Counted from the first letter of the stretch, positions 33,905-45,366 are shown. The stretch: 64,000 bases of DNA from Tetraselmis striata (GCA_006384855.1 VCJN01003326.1:1-64000), one strand, 5' to 3'. Notes: generated from the letters alone by a model not told the origin. Numbers and translations are program-made.

Positions 33905-35000
33905 AGGGTCGTTCGGGCCTTTTGCAGCGGGGGCAGCGGGTGCGTCGCTCGTGCCAGATTTTGCAGTCGGGAGGTATGGGTCGAATGTGCGATGGCGTCT
34001 ACATAATCAGCAAGTCGGAAACTAAAAAAACCCAACATAGCCTTACGTTGCAGCAAGGCCGCCCACCTTGCGACTGGCGTCGCTTCTTTTGAGGCCGGTT
34101 GCGACTCGCCGACAGCAAGGCGAGGGGGTGCATCGCTCGTGCAGCTAGCAGTCGGGGGGGGGGGGGGGGGGGGGGTCGAACGCGCGATGGCGACACATTT
34201 AGCAAGCCATAAAAATGCAAAGGTGGACAACAACATTATGTCGCAGCAAGGCCGCCCGCCTTGGCGACGTGCGTCGCCTCGGTTGAAGCCGGCTGCGACT
34301 CGTCAGCACCGGGCGAGGGGATGCGTCGCTCGTGCAAGGTTTGGGACTCGGGGGCTATCGGTGGAACGTGCGATGGCGGCATAATAATTAGCAAGTCGGA
34401 AACTGCAAAAAGCCTAGCTTAACCTTACATCGCAGCAAAGCCGCCCACCCTTGCGACTGGTGGCGCATGCGAGCCGGCGGCGACTCGTCGGCAGCAAGGC
34501 GAAGGGGGTGCGTCGCTTGTATGTGCCACGTTTTGCACTCGGGGGCTGTGGGTGGAACGTGCGATGGCGACATAATTAGCCAGTCGAAAACTAAAACAGC
34601 CTAGCATAGCCTTGCATCGAAGCAAGGCCGCCCACCGTGGCGACTGGCGTCGCTTCATTGAGGCCGGCTGCGACTCGTCGGCAGCAAGGCAAGGGGGTGC
34701 GTCGCTCGTGCTTTGCAATCGGGGGCTGTGGGTCGAACACGCGATGGCGACATAATTAGCAAGCCGAAAACAACAGAAGCCCAGGACAGCAACATTACAT
34801 CGCAGCAAGGCCGCCCACCTTGGCGACTGGCGTTGCTTCTTTTGAGGCCGGCTGCAACTCGTCGGCAGCGGGGGCAGGGAGTGCGTTGCTCGTGCTAGTT
34901 TTTGGAGTCGGGGGCTGTCAGTCGAACGTGTAATGGCGACATAATTAGCAAGCCGTATAAAAATGCAAAGGTGCACCACACTACCACAGCATTACATCAC
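33905..35000 (+). repeat. Satellite array, block 2
   Basis: Six monomers of 180-195 bp, phased by the same GATGGCG(A/T)C marker at 33991, 34186, 34372, 34563, 34743 and 34932. The last two monomers and the following segment match 32200-32865, showing a block-level duplication. A G-run interrupts the monomer at 34157-34175. Confidence 0.95.
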
Positions 35001-35052
35001 AGCACGGCCACAACCTCCCCCCCCCCCCCCCGCCCCCCGCCCTCCATCCCGC

Positions 35053-35556
35053 CTATTCCACAGCTCTTACCGTGAGCATGGTGGTTGTCGCCCCTTTACC
35101 AGCCTCCGAGCCGCTGGCATCCGGCATGCCCCCACCCCCGCCTAATGCGAGCGCAAGTCCACAGGGTGTGGCTACCGACGCGCCGGCTCCCTGCCCGCCG
35201 CTCTCCCCAGCCTGGCTATCGCTATGCGTAGGCCAGCCCTCGCCCGCATCGCCAGCGACAGCCAAGCTCGGCGACATGTCTGCCGCTGGCGGGCCCTGCC
35301 CCTGACCCGCCACTGACTTCGTATCGGCCCGGCTAGGTCCAACGGCAAAGGCCGCCACGCGACGAGAGCGTTGGGTGGGGGCACATCGAGCAGACGCAGC
35401 CCTTGGTCGAGCGGGTCGGGCGGACCGGCTGGCAGACTCTCGAGAGGGTGGCCGCGTGCGGGGGGGAAGCGGGGGGGGGGGGGGTTTGCTAGGCACCTCC
35501 ATCGCGATGGGACCTACCTCAGCCTGCATGGCAGTAACCAATAGCGTGACCTGCAA
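35053..35556 (-). CDS. Conserved ORF next to the satellite, intact copy
   Basis: A 167-codon open frame starting MQVTLLVTAMQAEVGPIAME, with a basic/Pro middle and an acidic Gly/Ser C-terminal half. Its last 110 codons are matched by the broken copy at 32503-32865 with many differences, so the sequence has been duplicated with the array. The antisense frame is also open in both copies, so coding on this strand is not proven. It could be the N-terminus of a retroelement gag-like protein. The family is unknown. Confidence 0.3.
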   Translation of the reverse strand: MQVTLLVTAMQAEVGPIAMEVPSKPPPPPLPPRTRPPSRESASRSARPARPRAASARCAPTQRSRRVAAFAVGPSRADTKSVAGQGQGPPAADMSPSLAVAGDAGEGWPTHSDSQAGESGGQGAGASVATPCGLALALGGGGGMPDASGSEAGKGATTTMLTVRAVE

Positions 35557-35902
35557 GTCTCTATAGCTGCCTACTCACCAGCCGTGCAGACCTACGCCGA
35601 AGGTAGGCGGAGTCCATTCATGTCACGGATCCGGGCGTTCGCGCCTTTTTGTGTAAGTTAAGACCCTGCATGCCTGTGTCGCGTGGGATCCTTTCCTATG
35701 AATAGTCGCTAACTGTGTGCCACGGCCCGGTTTGGGTTCTGGGCAGCCTTGGCGGTGGTGGAAAGGTATACTAGTAGCGACTAGTAATACTGCGCAGCTC
35801 CCCCCTCCACTCGAGTGGGCGGGATAAGGGATGGCGGCGGCGACGGCGAGTACAGTACTTTGCGCTGTACATGTATGTCTGTAGTACATTGTTTGGCGCG
35901 TG
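35557..35902. other. Region without recognisable features
   Basis: Mixed-composition DNA between the satellite-associated ORF and the flanking repeats. No coding, RNA or repeat signal was recognised. Confidence 0.5.
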
Positions 35903-36298
35903 AGCTAGTAAATTGTCCCATTTTCAGCGCAGTGAGTCAAAAGTGAAGTATAGTGGCCTCTACCGTTTACGCTATAATATTGCGCTTTTCCCCTCGATGC
36001 TTGCCAGACTTAGGCTTACGATCAATAAGGTATGTCGCCCGCGCCGGAATTCCATGATGCCGCCGCCTCGCTTGGGCCTGGCGGCGACATTTCAGTGATG
36101 TCCCCGCCCGCCTGTGAACCTCGCCAGTGAAAATACACTCCTCCACAGAATAATCTAGCTGCCCTAGGACGCAGCTGTACTCCCTGCCACAAAGCCCAGC
36201 TGCCATGGAGAGGCAGCTGTACACCTCGCCACGAATAAGTCCAGATATGATGATGCCCAGCAAAAATAAGGGAGTAGTAGCTATACACTTCACCACGA
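35903..36298. repeat. Right-hand flanking repeats of the satellite block
   Basis: 35903-35981 is the reverse complement of 29812-29895. 35998-36298 is a direct copy of 29089-29385. The two are adjacent here but about 430 bp apart at the left side, so the flanks were rearranged after duplication. A TAGGGTATTAAACCCTA palindrome follows at about 36372-36390. Confidence 0.8.
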
Positions 36299-36299
36299 A

Positions 36300-37118
36300 G
36301 TCCTACAATTCGCCACAAACCTCATGAAGGGCTTGACTGTGTGACACTTCGTGCCCTGTCTAGGGTTGTGACTAGGGTATTAAACCCTATACGTTCAGGT
36401 CCCCTATCTGGGGTTACCAACAGGACCTGAAACACTATCTTATCAGGTAGATCTTGGGCTGTCTCGGTTTATGTGCGCCGCGGATCTGGCAGACGCTACG
36501 GCAGCGGCAGCCCTTGCTTCAAGGTGGTGGCTGGCAACCCAATAGTCTAGTCCGCTAGACTGTGGGCTGTGGATGTGTGGTATATGTAGAGTGGTGGTAC
36601 AGTAGTATGGGGGTTGGGGGTGGGTGGAGGAGTAGGGGCAACTACTCCAAATAGGTGGTGGTATCTGAATGATGTTGTCCGTTTGATATGTGTGTAGTTG
36701 TGGTACATGGCATAAGAGGCTGGGGTGGTTGGCGTTGCGTAGGGGAGTAGCAACCCGCGGCATACAGCTATACACCCACCCTGCTTTATGCTATGATGAT
36801 GATAGTATGCGGTTTTAGTTCTTATTATAGGTATATAATGTATAAGGATTGGGAATTAGGGTTGAACAATGTGCGGGGTTTTTACAACGGGTTGGGGGAT
36901 AGGGTAGCGTAAACACAGACCATATGACCCTTAAAACAACGCACAGTATCCACGGGTACTAACGGTAACAACGCACATTAGTAAACCCCTAAACAAAAAC
37001 ACTCACCCCCGCATCCCCCAAGACCCGGAACGAAAAACGTACGAAACACACTATTGAGGGGTGGCTGCAAGTAGGAGCAATTCATAGCCCACACAGGGGA
37101 TAGCCCAATAACCCCTAA

Positions 37119-37152
<34 letters not shown>

Positions 37153-38190
37153 CCCCCGCCCTTTCTAGCGCGTGATGATGCCCTCTCTCTCACTCTCTTG
37201 TCGGGGCCCGGCCATGAAACCTACCGATGACACACCTGAGTATACTCGCTATGTTTGCATAGCTCCTGGAGCGCTGGAGCCGGTATACGCTTGCTAGGCC
37301 CACGTACCAGCATTTATCATGGAAAGTATAACACGTTTTGTGCCACTAACGCAATGTTGTTATGTGTTCATTCGTGACACATAATCGTTTCATAGCAAGA
37401 GTATCAGAGTATGTGTAGCCCAAGCACTGCATGTGTCGCCGAGTTTTTGCAATAGAAGATGCACGAGCTTTCTGCAGCAAGAGCCTTAGTTCTATACTTA
37501 GAAATATAAATAACAGGCTGACGACATATGAAAAGAAGTGTATAAGGCATACATAAACTAGATGACTGGGGAAAATAATGATAATCACATTGTCTAAATA
37601 TCATCATACCTATTATGAATAATTAAGTGCGCGATATTTATTTGTTGTGTATCGTTTTAGTGTGTTATTTCGTGATGGACATGTGTACATGTAATGGAAC
37701 CCATTATGATTGCGTATTAGAAATGGAGTGTTTTACGATATTAAGTCGTTAGACATCATGAGTATGTCACTTTTTTACTCTATTAGATTGTTAGCGTGTT
37801 AAGTACAGCACATAATACAGGACCGGGACATCATTAATGAATTGCGTCGTGATCTGTGTGCAGTACTCGCGCTGTATTCTGACATAACATATTTCAAAAT
37901 ATTACTATGTCGTTCTACTTTCTACTCCGTAGTTAACACGGGGGGGGGGGGGGGGGGCAACACGATAATATACACAGTGAACCCAATTAATCGTGATTAC
38001 GGTATAAATGGGGATAAACACATCGCATTATTACTAATGTCCGCATGTACATGGATAGTTTGCACCCGCAAATGGATTCAGCGAAGCATACGCATCATGC
38101 AACTCCATAACTGGAAATGTGTCACAGCGCCATTGGCAGCACATTGTTAATATTCATATATATTTCTTATCATAATGATAATTTTCCTGT
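36300..38190. other. AT-rich region with (CA)n, no gene seen
   Basis: Low-GC DNA with a (CA)n run at about 37121-37151 and a G-run at 37939-37956. Open frames are short and without coding character. It separates the two tandem arrays. Confidence 0.6.
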
Positions 38191-38194
38191 CGGT

Positions 38195-40430
38195 GCCGCT
38201 GTCACTCCGAAACCACGCCAGCGCCCAACGACGCGGTGCACGTGCATGTCGATGCGAGTGCTGCACGATACAGCATGCGCGGGCGCTAGACTGGCATCTC
38301 GTACAAACGGGCTGTGGATGGGCTTCGCAGCACCGCATGCTAGGGGTGGGAGGAGTGGCGCGGTGCAGTACCGCGTGGTCGTTGTATACGTCACTGCAGG
38401 CCACCAAGTAGTTTTGCACGTGCCGCGATTGCTCCGAAACCACGACGGAACCCGACGACTCCGATTGCGCGTCTACGCGTCACAACCGTCGGTTGCTTGA
38501 GCGGCATGACGTGTGGCTGGCCGGGCTGTGATAGCCGTCACGGCGCGGGCATGAGGTCAAGGGAATTGAACGGCGCGCCGTAGCCGCTTGATATTTCTCG
38601 GCCTTCCGAGTTTGGCGCGTCCAGCCATCGCTCCTAATACACGCTAGCACCCAAAACGACGCGGTGCGCGTACACGTGTCGACACGACACATGGGCGGCT
38701 GCTAGACTAGCATCATGTACATCCAGCCTATCATTGATGTGCTGTTCCCGCGTTCGAAGAGTAGAGGCGCGCGTAGTCGCGGTACGACGTGGACGTATAT
38801 ACGTTGCCGCCGGGGCGAGTTTTGAGCTGTGCCACCATCACTTTGAGACCACGACGGAACTTGACGATCCTGATTGCGCGTCGACTACACGTCGCAATGG
38901 TCATTTCCAGGGCGGCATCACGTGTGGCCGGGCTGTGGATAGCCGTCATCGAGGTCGAGGTCGGAGGAGTGGGGCGGCACGTCGTAGCTGCTTTATACTT
39001 CTCTGCCTTCCGAGTCTAGCGTGTGCCGCCATCGCTCTAAAACCACGCTAGTATCCAAAACGACGTGCGCGTGTCGACATGACACATGAATGGCCGCTAG
39101 GCCGGCATCACGTATAGCAGACCTGTCATGAATGTGCTTATTTCGCGTTTGAAGAGTAGTCGCGCTCAGTGTAGCACGACGCGGACTGTATGTATCGCTG
39201 CCGGGCGAGTTTTTGGCCGTGCCGCCATCTCTCCGACACCACGACGGAATCCGATGACGTCTCGCGATTGCGCGTCGACGCGTTGCAACCGCCCGTTCCT
39301 AGACTGGCAGAGTGTGCACTTAGGCTGCGACTAGCCTTTAAGTAGCGGGCTCGGGATCGGAGGAGTGGGACGGCGGGCCGTAGTTCCTTGATACTTCTTG
39401 GCCGTTCGAGTTGGGCGAGAGCAGCCGCCGCTCCGAAACCATGATGGAAACCAAGACGACGTGTTGCACGCGTGTGCGTATCGACACGACACATAGGCGG
39501 CCGCTATATTGGCATCACGAACATCGGCTTTTCCTCACGTTCGGAGAGTCGTAGTGGCACGCGGTGCAGCAGTACGATGTGGTCTACATACATCGCTGCC
39601 GGGCGAGTTTTTGGCCGTGCCGCCATCGCTCCGAAACCATGACGGAACCCGACGACTCCGGTTGCGCGTCGATGTGTTGCAACCACCGGTTCCTAGACGG
39701 GCATAGTGTGCGCCTGGGCTGCGGATAAATCACGGGCTCGGGATCTGAGGAGTGGGACGGCGCGCTGTTGTAATACTTCACACATGTCGGCCTTCCGAGT
39801 TGGGCGAGAGCCGTCGCCGCTCCGAAACCATGCTGACACCCAAAATGACGCGTTGCGCCCGTGCGCGTACCGACACGACACATGGGCGGCCGCTATATTG
39901 GCATCACGTACAGACGGCCTATGATGGATATGCTCCATCTCACGTTCGGGAAAGTTGTCGTGGCACGCGGTGCAGCAGTTTGTGCCGGTATGGACCTATG
40001 CTGGTGGAATCAGGACCTTATTTCCGCCATGCTCGTACAATCGTACCCCAAGGACGTCGTATGGATTGTACGATGTGATCCATACAATTGCTGCCGAGCG
40101 AGTTTTTGGCCGTGCCGCAAATCGCTCCGAAACCACGATGGAAACTGACGACTGCGTTTGCACGTCAATGCGTCGCAACCGCCTGTTCCTAGATGGGCGG
40201 GGTGTGCAGAGGTGTGGATAGCCTTAGCGTCATGGGCTCGGGACCGGAGCAGTGGGACAGCGCGCCGCGGCGCACTGTTGCTTCATGCACGTGACCTTTC
40301 CAAGTTTTGCCCATGCTGCTATGGCGCCAAAACCATGCGGCAGCTGATCATACGGTGCGGGTACATGTGTCGATGCAACGCATGGGCGGCATGGGTTGGC
40401 ATAATGTACAACTTGCTGCGGACGGTTTGT
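38195..40430 (+). repeat. Second tandem array: alternating half-units of about 200 bp
   Basis: CGCTCCGAAACCA-like starts recur at about 38204, 38441, 38625, 38846, 39031, 39225, 39430, 39628, 39820, 40123 and 40325. Two half-unit types strictly alternate. One continues GACGGAACCCGACGACTCC, TTGCGCGTCGA and GTTCCTAGACGGGC. The other continues CACCCAAAACGACGCG and GACACGACACATGGGCGGCC. The full period is about 400 bp with roughly five and a half copies. Not related by eye to the 184-bp satellite. Confidence 0.85.
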
Positions 40431-40670
40431 CCATCACTGACCGGAAGGTTGCAGCCCTTACTTCAAGGCAGTGCCTGGCATGCTGAGAGTCTAGCGGGCG
40501 CTGTTCGGTTTGAAGTGATGCAAGCAGTAGAGCCCCCCCCCCCCCCCCCCCCCCCGCCGCTTTTCACCTCTCCTACCTTCGCCTTCTCCTTGCCCCGGCG
40601 CTTGACTATCCGCTCTTGTCAGGGCCGAACTCGCATACTTACCAATGATATTTCTGAGAACGCGCTGTCT

Positions 40671-40675
40671 TTACA
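40671..40675 (-). terminator. TGTAA poly(A) signal
   Basis: TGTAA on the minus strand, 28 bases after the stop of the renalase-like gene. TGTAA is the usual poly(A) signal in Chlamydomonas-type green algae. Confidence 0.5.
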
Positions 40676-40702
40676 TAGTGCCAACCCCGGTAGAGCCGCT
40701 AT

Positions 40703-42689
40703 TCACTTGCTGAGCTCACCAGCCAGCACTTCCGCGGCGGCAAACCCACTGAGCGCGGCGCGCTCCAGGTCGTCCACGTCCTCACTGCCACCCGCCTCCA
40801 CATAGTCGCCGCAGAAGAGCAGGCGCGCGCCGGGGCAGGCTGCCTGGTGGCTTGGCAGCAGCGGGCGCCCCGGGAAGGCATTGCCCCAGCGGTGCAGGTG
40901 TGGCCCCCAGGCAGCGCCCTCAAAGGCGGCAGCGCTCAGCCCGCCTACCCCGACCACGCGCGGGCGCAATGCGCCCAGCAGCTTCCCCACCACCTCACCC
41001 TCCTCCGCCGAGCTCCCGCCCGCAGCGCCGCCGACGCGCGCCGCCGTGCTGGTGGAGCCAAACACATGTGTGGCACCCTCCGCAAAGGCATGGCTGGAGT
41101 GCAAGACCACGGTGACGGTGTCCGAGTCCGGTAGCGCGCGCACCTTAATAAATGCAGAGGGAAAATGCCACCATTTAGCACAAAACAGCATAGCAGAAGT
41201 GGCAATGAAACGAATGCTGCGGTGTATCTGGGATATCAGTGTTTGGATTCCTCGCACAATTAGGGGGAAAACTTATTCGACTCTCCATCCCATACCTAAA
41301 CACACTGCCTCTCTGACTCAAGTGCCGGGGTTTTGGAGGGCTGGGCACAGATTGCTGCCGGCATGGACCACCTACTTCCTATAAACTGAGGAAAGGCATG
41401 GGACGCCGACAAAGAGAATTGTCCCCTGCAGACATGGCTGCTGGATGGCATCGTGCAAGGAGCAGCCGAAGCACGGCGTTACGTAGAAAGGTCGTCAGCA
41501 TGGGACGGAGGGGGGCAACGAGGCATCCGCTGTTTGGCCCTCTGCGCCACCTACCATGAGCTTGCCCAGCACCGGGTCGTCCTCGAAGCGCGCCAGCGAC
41601 CAGGGAAGCGCCGCCCATTCCTGCGCAGCCGCCCCGGTGAAGGCCATCATGACGGCGGTGACGGGGCGCGCGGTGGTGGGTGCCATCGTGTGAAGCGCCG
41701 CGGTGAGCGATGGGTCGCCAAGCTTAGCAGCGGCCTCCACCAGCGGTGGCGGTCCCCCAAAGGCCGGAGTCCAGCGGGGGTGCGCAACGCCGTTGCCTGC
41801 CACCACCAGCCAATCAAACTCGCCCAAGGAGCCGCGGTCGCGGCCCAGGAGGTGCCAGCTGCCGCTCCCATCGGGCGACGGAGGCTCAATGCCGGCGATC
41901 ATCGTGCTGAAGCGAGGTGTCAGCCCCGGCCAGGCGCCCACCAGACCTGCACACAGGCCGTTCATGCCCGGGATGCCGCGGTAGCGGGAGGCGCCAGGAG
42001 GGCAGTCCTCTGCACGGGAGCGACCAACAACCGGACGCCCGAGTCGGTAAGCGATCCGAGTCAGTCAAAAATCGAGTCTGTCAGTATGAGTCAGTTTGTT
42101 TTGAAGGGCCGGAACTCGGCAGCCCAATCCGTGAACGATACGCGCCTAGGGCGCCCACAATTCTCATATCCGAGCGTCCCGGCGCCCAGTCGTGTGAGCT
42201 CACCGGACTTGAAGTCCCAGATGGCGCCCTCCTTGGCGTCGTGCGCCGGTTCGTGCAGCGTCCCGACAACGTCGTCGAAGGCCGTGACATAGCCGTCCGC
42301 CGCGAGGCTGGCGTTGATGGCTTGGAACCGTTCGCTGGGCGGGACGAGGGGCAGCAACACACGGCCACTCGTCACTGCGGACGGCATATAGGTTGGATAT
42401 CCAGGGTTGTGCACTGCCGCGCCGCGTCTCGTTACCTGCGCGCCTCGTAGAACGGCACGCCGTGGTCGCACTGCATTCCCGGCATTTCACGTGACGCCCG
42501 GCTGGCCGCTCGGCCGCCCACGCCGCGCCCCATCTCGAACAGCGACACCTCCAGCGGATGCCCCCTAAGGAGCGGCGGCCCGCCTTCCGTCGCCATCTCG
42601 CTGGCTGCGCGCAGTCCGGCCACGAAGGAGCAGCCGCCGACGCCGCCACCCAGCACCGCCACGCGCAGGGGCTGCCCCGGAACGGCCAT
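40703..42689 (-). CDS. Renalase-like FAD-dependent amine oxidoreductase
   Basis: Four exons: 42689-42436, 42367-42204, 42009-41555, 41143-40703, about 437 residues. The N-terminus has the FAD-binding Rossmann motif VAVLGGGVGGCSFVAGLRAA and then VSLFEMGRGVGGRAASR and CDHGVPFYEAR, the signature of renalase/amine-oxidase-like flavoproteins. The middle carries YRGIPGMNGL and FDWLVVAGNG. The C-terminus has WGPHLHRWGNAFP and LLFCGDYVEAGG followed by ERAALSGFAAAEVLA, the FAD-contacting end of the family. The exact substrate is unknown; algal and cyanobacterial homologues are mostly uncharacterised. The exon-2 acceptor is doubtful: a GAG site fits the frame while the nearby CAG does not. It is the only ordinary gene inside the repeat island. 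A TGTAA signal follows the stop. Confidence 0.8.
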
Positions 42690-43315
42690 CGAGGTATTCG
42701 GCGACGCAGGCGATGTTAACGTAAATTCAAAGGCTACACGAATACCAATAAACTATCTTGCGTGGCTCGGTCTCTGTGTATGTGGTCGTCCCTATGTGCA
42801 GACTCGCGCCGTCCGTCTGTCGTGATTCTGGCTCTACCGGGTAGCGAGTTCTGGTGTCGTCAAGTTGTCAGCTGATAGCGGTTTCTGATGATGCAAAGAC
42901 AGCAGGTTGGCATATGTCGTTGATTGATCACGGGTGCTGCGCGCATCGCAGTGCATCGCCATGCTGCGCCCTCACCTGTCGACCTGTCGTAGCAGCAGTG
43001 CGTCGTCGTGGCGCGATGCACCTAGTCACTGCAGTGGTCGGTCGAGCGACAGCCGCCGCCGACCGCTCCTTGATTTTGTACGAGCATTTATATCTAAATA
43101 AGGACGAAAGATTGATGTGATGTTAGTCGCTGTTATAACGCATACCATGTAGTGGATTAGCGTAGACGTGGCACCTCTTGCGGGATTGTATCATCGGTTG
43201 TTCCTGGTACAGTACTCATAGTATCTGTATGGAATATGAAAACTCGATTCTTTCTGGAAAGTCCTAGTACCGTTCTGGCACCTGAAAGGACTACAAACAT
43301 GTAGTAACATGAGCT
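42690..43315. other. Upstream region of the renalase-like gene
   Basis: No gene, repeat or RNA was recognised; presumably it holds the promoter of the minus-strand gene. Confidence 0.4.
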
Positions 43316-43460
43316 AGCTGCAAAAGGCGATCAGGAAACCACCCGAATAGGCAATAGAACACGTCCACTACAGCAATTGCGCAGTGGAAGCAGCACCATA
43401 AGAGGGTGTGGAATGAGCACATGCGCATGCAAACGCATCAGACTTGGCCGTCTGCGCTCC
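43316..43460 (+). repeat. Dispersed repeat family D, copy 1
   Basis: GCAAAAGGCGATCAGGAAAC, AGGCAATAGA, ACGTCCACTACAGCAATTGC and GCATCAGACTTGGCCGT occur here and, reverse-complemented, at 61095-61240, about 90% alike by eye. Transposon class unknown. Confidence 0.75.
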
Positions 43461-43724
43461 GGCAAAGAGAATGCCGCCCATCAACTAAGGTACCATGCAC
43501 GCAAGTTGAGACTCGCTACAACAACCCCCGCCGCGTGCGCGACATGTGATGGTCGCGGAACTTAGCGGGCTACCCTGGCTGACAACAAAGTTTCGAAGAG
43601 CCTGCACGGACTGACCACGAAGGAAGCATGAAGTCGGGGCGGAAAGACCGCCAGGGAAGTTGCGCACATCAATTAACACCGCGAAGATGTAGACCACCGT
43701 TAAATCGGATTTTCCGAGTACTCC

Positions 43725-44639
43725 TCAACCACAAAAGGGTAGTATCGGTGAACACCCTGCACCGGGGCGGAAGACGCCCGGTCCGCCGCTAGCTTGTTGC
43801 GCTCCGCCTCGGTCGCTGCGATACCCGGGGTGCACCAGCCAGCGGGGGTTGTTGCCCCAAGTGGGGGTCGTGGAGGACACGCACGCGAAATCGATCATGT
43901 AATCGCCCCCACACTCCCCCAGCGTCAAATCTGACGGCCGCGAACGGTCCGTTGGGCGCAGCCCTCTCGTCTCAAGGGTCAAATCGCCGACTCCCGAGCG
44001 GTCCCCGTCGAGCACCGCCCCCACTTCAATCGCCACGGAAGCCCACAGATTCTTCAAAGCGGTATGCACGCGGTGCTTGTAGTTTGCAACGGGGCGGATG
44101 GGCAGATGATCCACGACGAAATTTGTGGCATTCCGGTTGGAGCCATCCGTAGAGCGAAGCCATAAAGGGTCAATACCACACGTGGGGCCAGGGCATACAC
44201 GTAGTCGTGACAAGCGCGGAACCCCGGCGCGGACGACGGCCCAGCACCCGCGCGCAACGGCGGCCGAGTAAGCAGCATCCATGGGGAATCTTGCGGGCTG
44301 AGTCGTGATCCAACTGGAAAAGCGATAGGGAGCCCGGCGGCCCGCACGCGCTGCACAGCACGCGCAGGGTTTCACGTTGCGAGGCCGCGGCACCAATACG
44401 CAAGAAGCCAAGCGCGAGGGCCACGAAGTCACGAAAGCGAATCGCACGGCTGAGGTGGCGTTGGACAGCCATGGTCGTCGTGGGTTGATCATCGGAGGCA
44501 GCACCCGAACCCGTACCCGAGGGCGGAGCTGTAGTACCGCCTGGCTGTGGTAAGTTCTAGTAGGGAAGGAGTTGCCACTGACGGAGGGGGTGCCACTTAT
44601 TCGCGGGACGACAGTATCTTGAGAGCTACAAAAGCGCAT
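43725..44639 (-). CDS. Retroelement-like C-terminal fragment, ORF of 304 codons
   Basis: A long open frame on the minus strand. Its second half, with NYKHRVHTALKNLWASVAIE, a gap, then RSRPSDLTLGECGGDYMIDF, resembles the small domain often found at the end of algal non-LTR or related retroelement polyproteins: a basic helix with H-x2-H-x-A, a Glu, then RPxDl...ID, a possible PD-(D/E)XK-like nuclease. The first half (Arg/Pro-rich) shows no reverse transcriptase, so this would be a truncated remnant. A neighbouring frame (44472-44170) is also coding-like, suggesting a frameshift. The assignment is from pattern memory only. Confidence 0.3.
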   Translation of the reverse strand: MRFCSSQDTVVPRISGTPSVSGNSFPTRTYHSQAVLQLRPRVRVRVLPPMINPRRPWLSNATSAVRFAFVTSWPSRLASCVLVPRPRNVKPCACCAARAGRRAPYRFSSWITTQPARFPMDAAYSAAVARGCWAVVRAGVPRLSRLRVCPGPTCGIDPLWLRSTDGSNRNATNFVVDHLPIRPVANYKHRVHTALKNLWASVAIEVGAVLDGDRSGVGDLTLETRGLRPTDRSRPSDLTLGECGGDYMIDFACVSSTTPTWGNNPRWLVHPGYRSDRGGAQQASGGPGVFRPGAGCSPILPFCG

Positions 44640-44862
44640 GTTGTGACGGTATTCGCAGCACTCGTACCACCGATAGGACGCGATTGCTGGGCAGCAGAGG
44701 CGGCCTCACCAGTACCAACTCCATGGGGAGAGGCCGTAAAAGGAAATGTGGTGACGCGCAGTCCTCCGCTAGTGATGGTACCCTACGGGCCGTAGTACCA
44801 GCTGATGGATCCGGTCCAGCGGTGGTTGTAGCATTACCGACCGTAAGTAACTAAAAGATCTC

Positions 44863-45366
44863 GTGGGCGTGCCCGTACGCGGCGCGTGTGCGCGCTCCAC
44901 ATCTGCTTGCGGTAATGTGGTGAGGGCCCATACATTCTCGTATACGCGGCGCGTCTCGGACTACAAACATCGTCCCCGCATGCAATACATACCGAACGTT
45001 TCAACATGCAATCGAGTCTGGTTTTGCCAAAAGGGTGCGGAGGCTGAAGCGGAAAGGCGCCATTGTATGGCTAGGAAGGTTCAGCAAAAGGAGGGGAATG
45101 TCGGAGGAGGAGCCCGCATGGCGGAGGCGGAAAACGGGAGGGCGCTGCCGAAGGCAGTGAGCTGGAAGGTGGCAGACGAGCTGTTGGTGGCTGTCCAAAG
45201 TAGCTCCCCGGCCGGGAGCGCATGGCTCGTGGGCGATGGGGCAGCCCGTACTAAAACCCGATGGTACTACTTCATCCCTAGCTGGTTATTAAAACCACGA
45301 ACAGACCGTACGGGTCGCACCAGGACAGTTAAGGTCGTTATGGAAAGCCCATATAAACACGTTTAG
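44863..45366 (+). CDS. Hypothetical ORF between short direct repeats
   Basis: A 167-codon open frame with a Glu/Ala/Lys-rich middle (EAEAERRHCMARKVQQKEGN) and MAEAENGRALPKAVSWKVAD. A direct repeat, TTTCAACATGCAATCGAGTC plus TGG(T/G)TTGCCA, occurs at 45000-45032 and again right after the stop at 45370-45402, as if the second half of the ORF had been duplicated or inserted. No family recognised. Confidence 0.25.
   Translation: MGVPVRGACARSTSACGNVVRAHTFSYTRRVSDYKHRPRMQYIPNVSTCNRVWFCQKGAEAEAERRHCMARKVQQKEGNVGGGARMAEAENGRALPKAVSWKVADELLVAVQSSSPAGSAWLVGDGAARTKTRWYYFIPSWLLKPRTDRTGRTRTVKVVMESPYKHV

Noticed and set aside
30650-35000. Many long open frames through the satellite on the minus strand
   Set aside because: They repeat with the monomer, change frame at monomer length differences and show no consistent coding bias; they are consequences of the GC-rich repeat.
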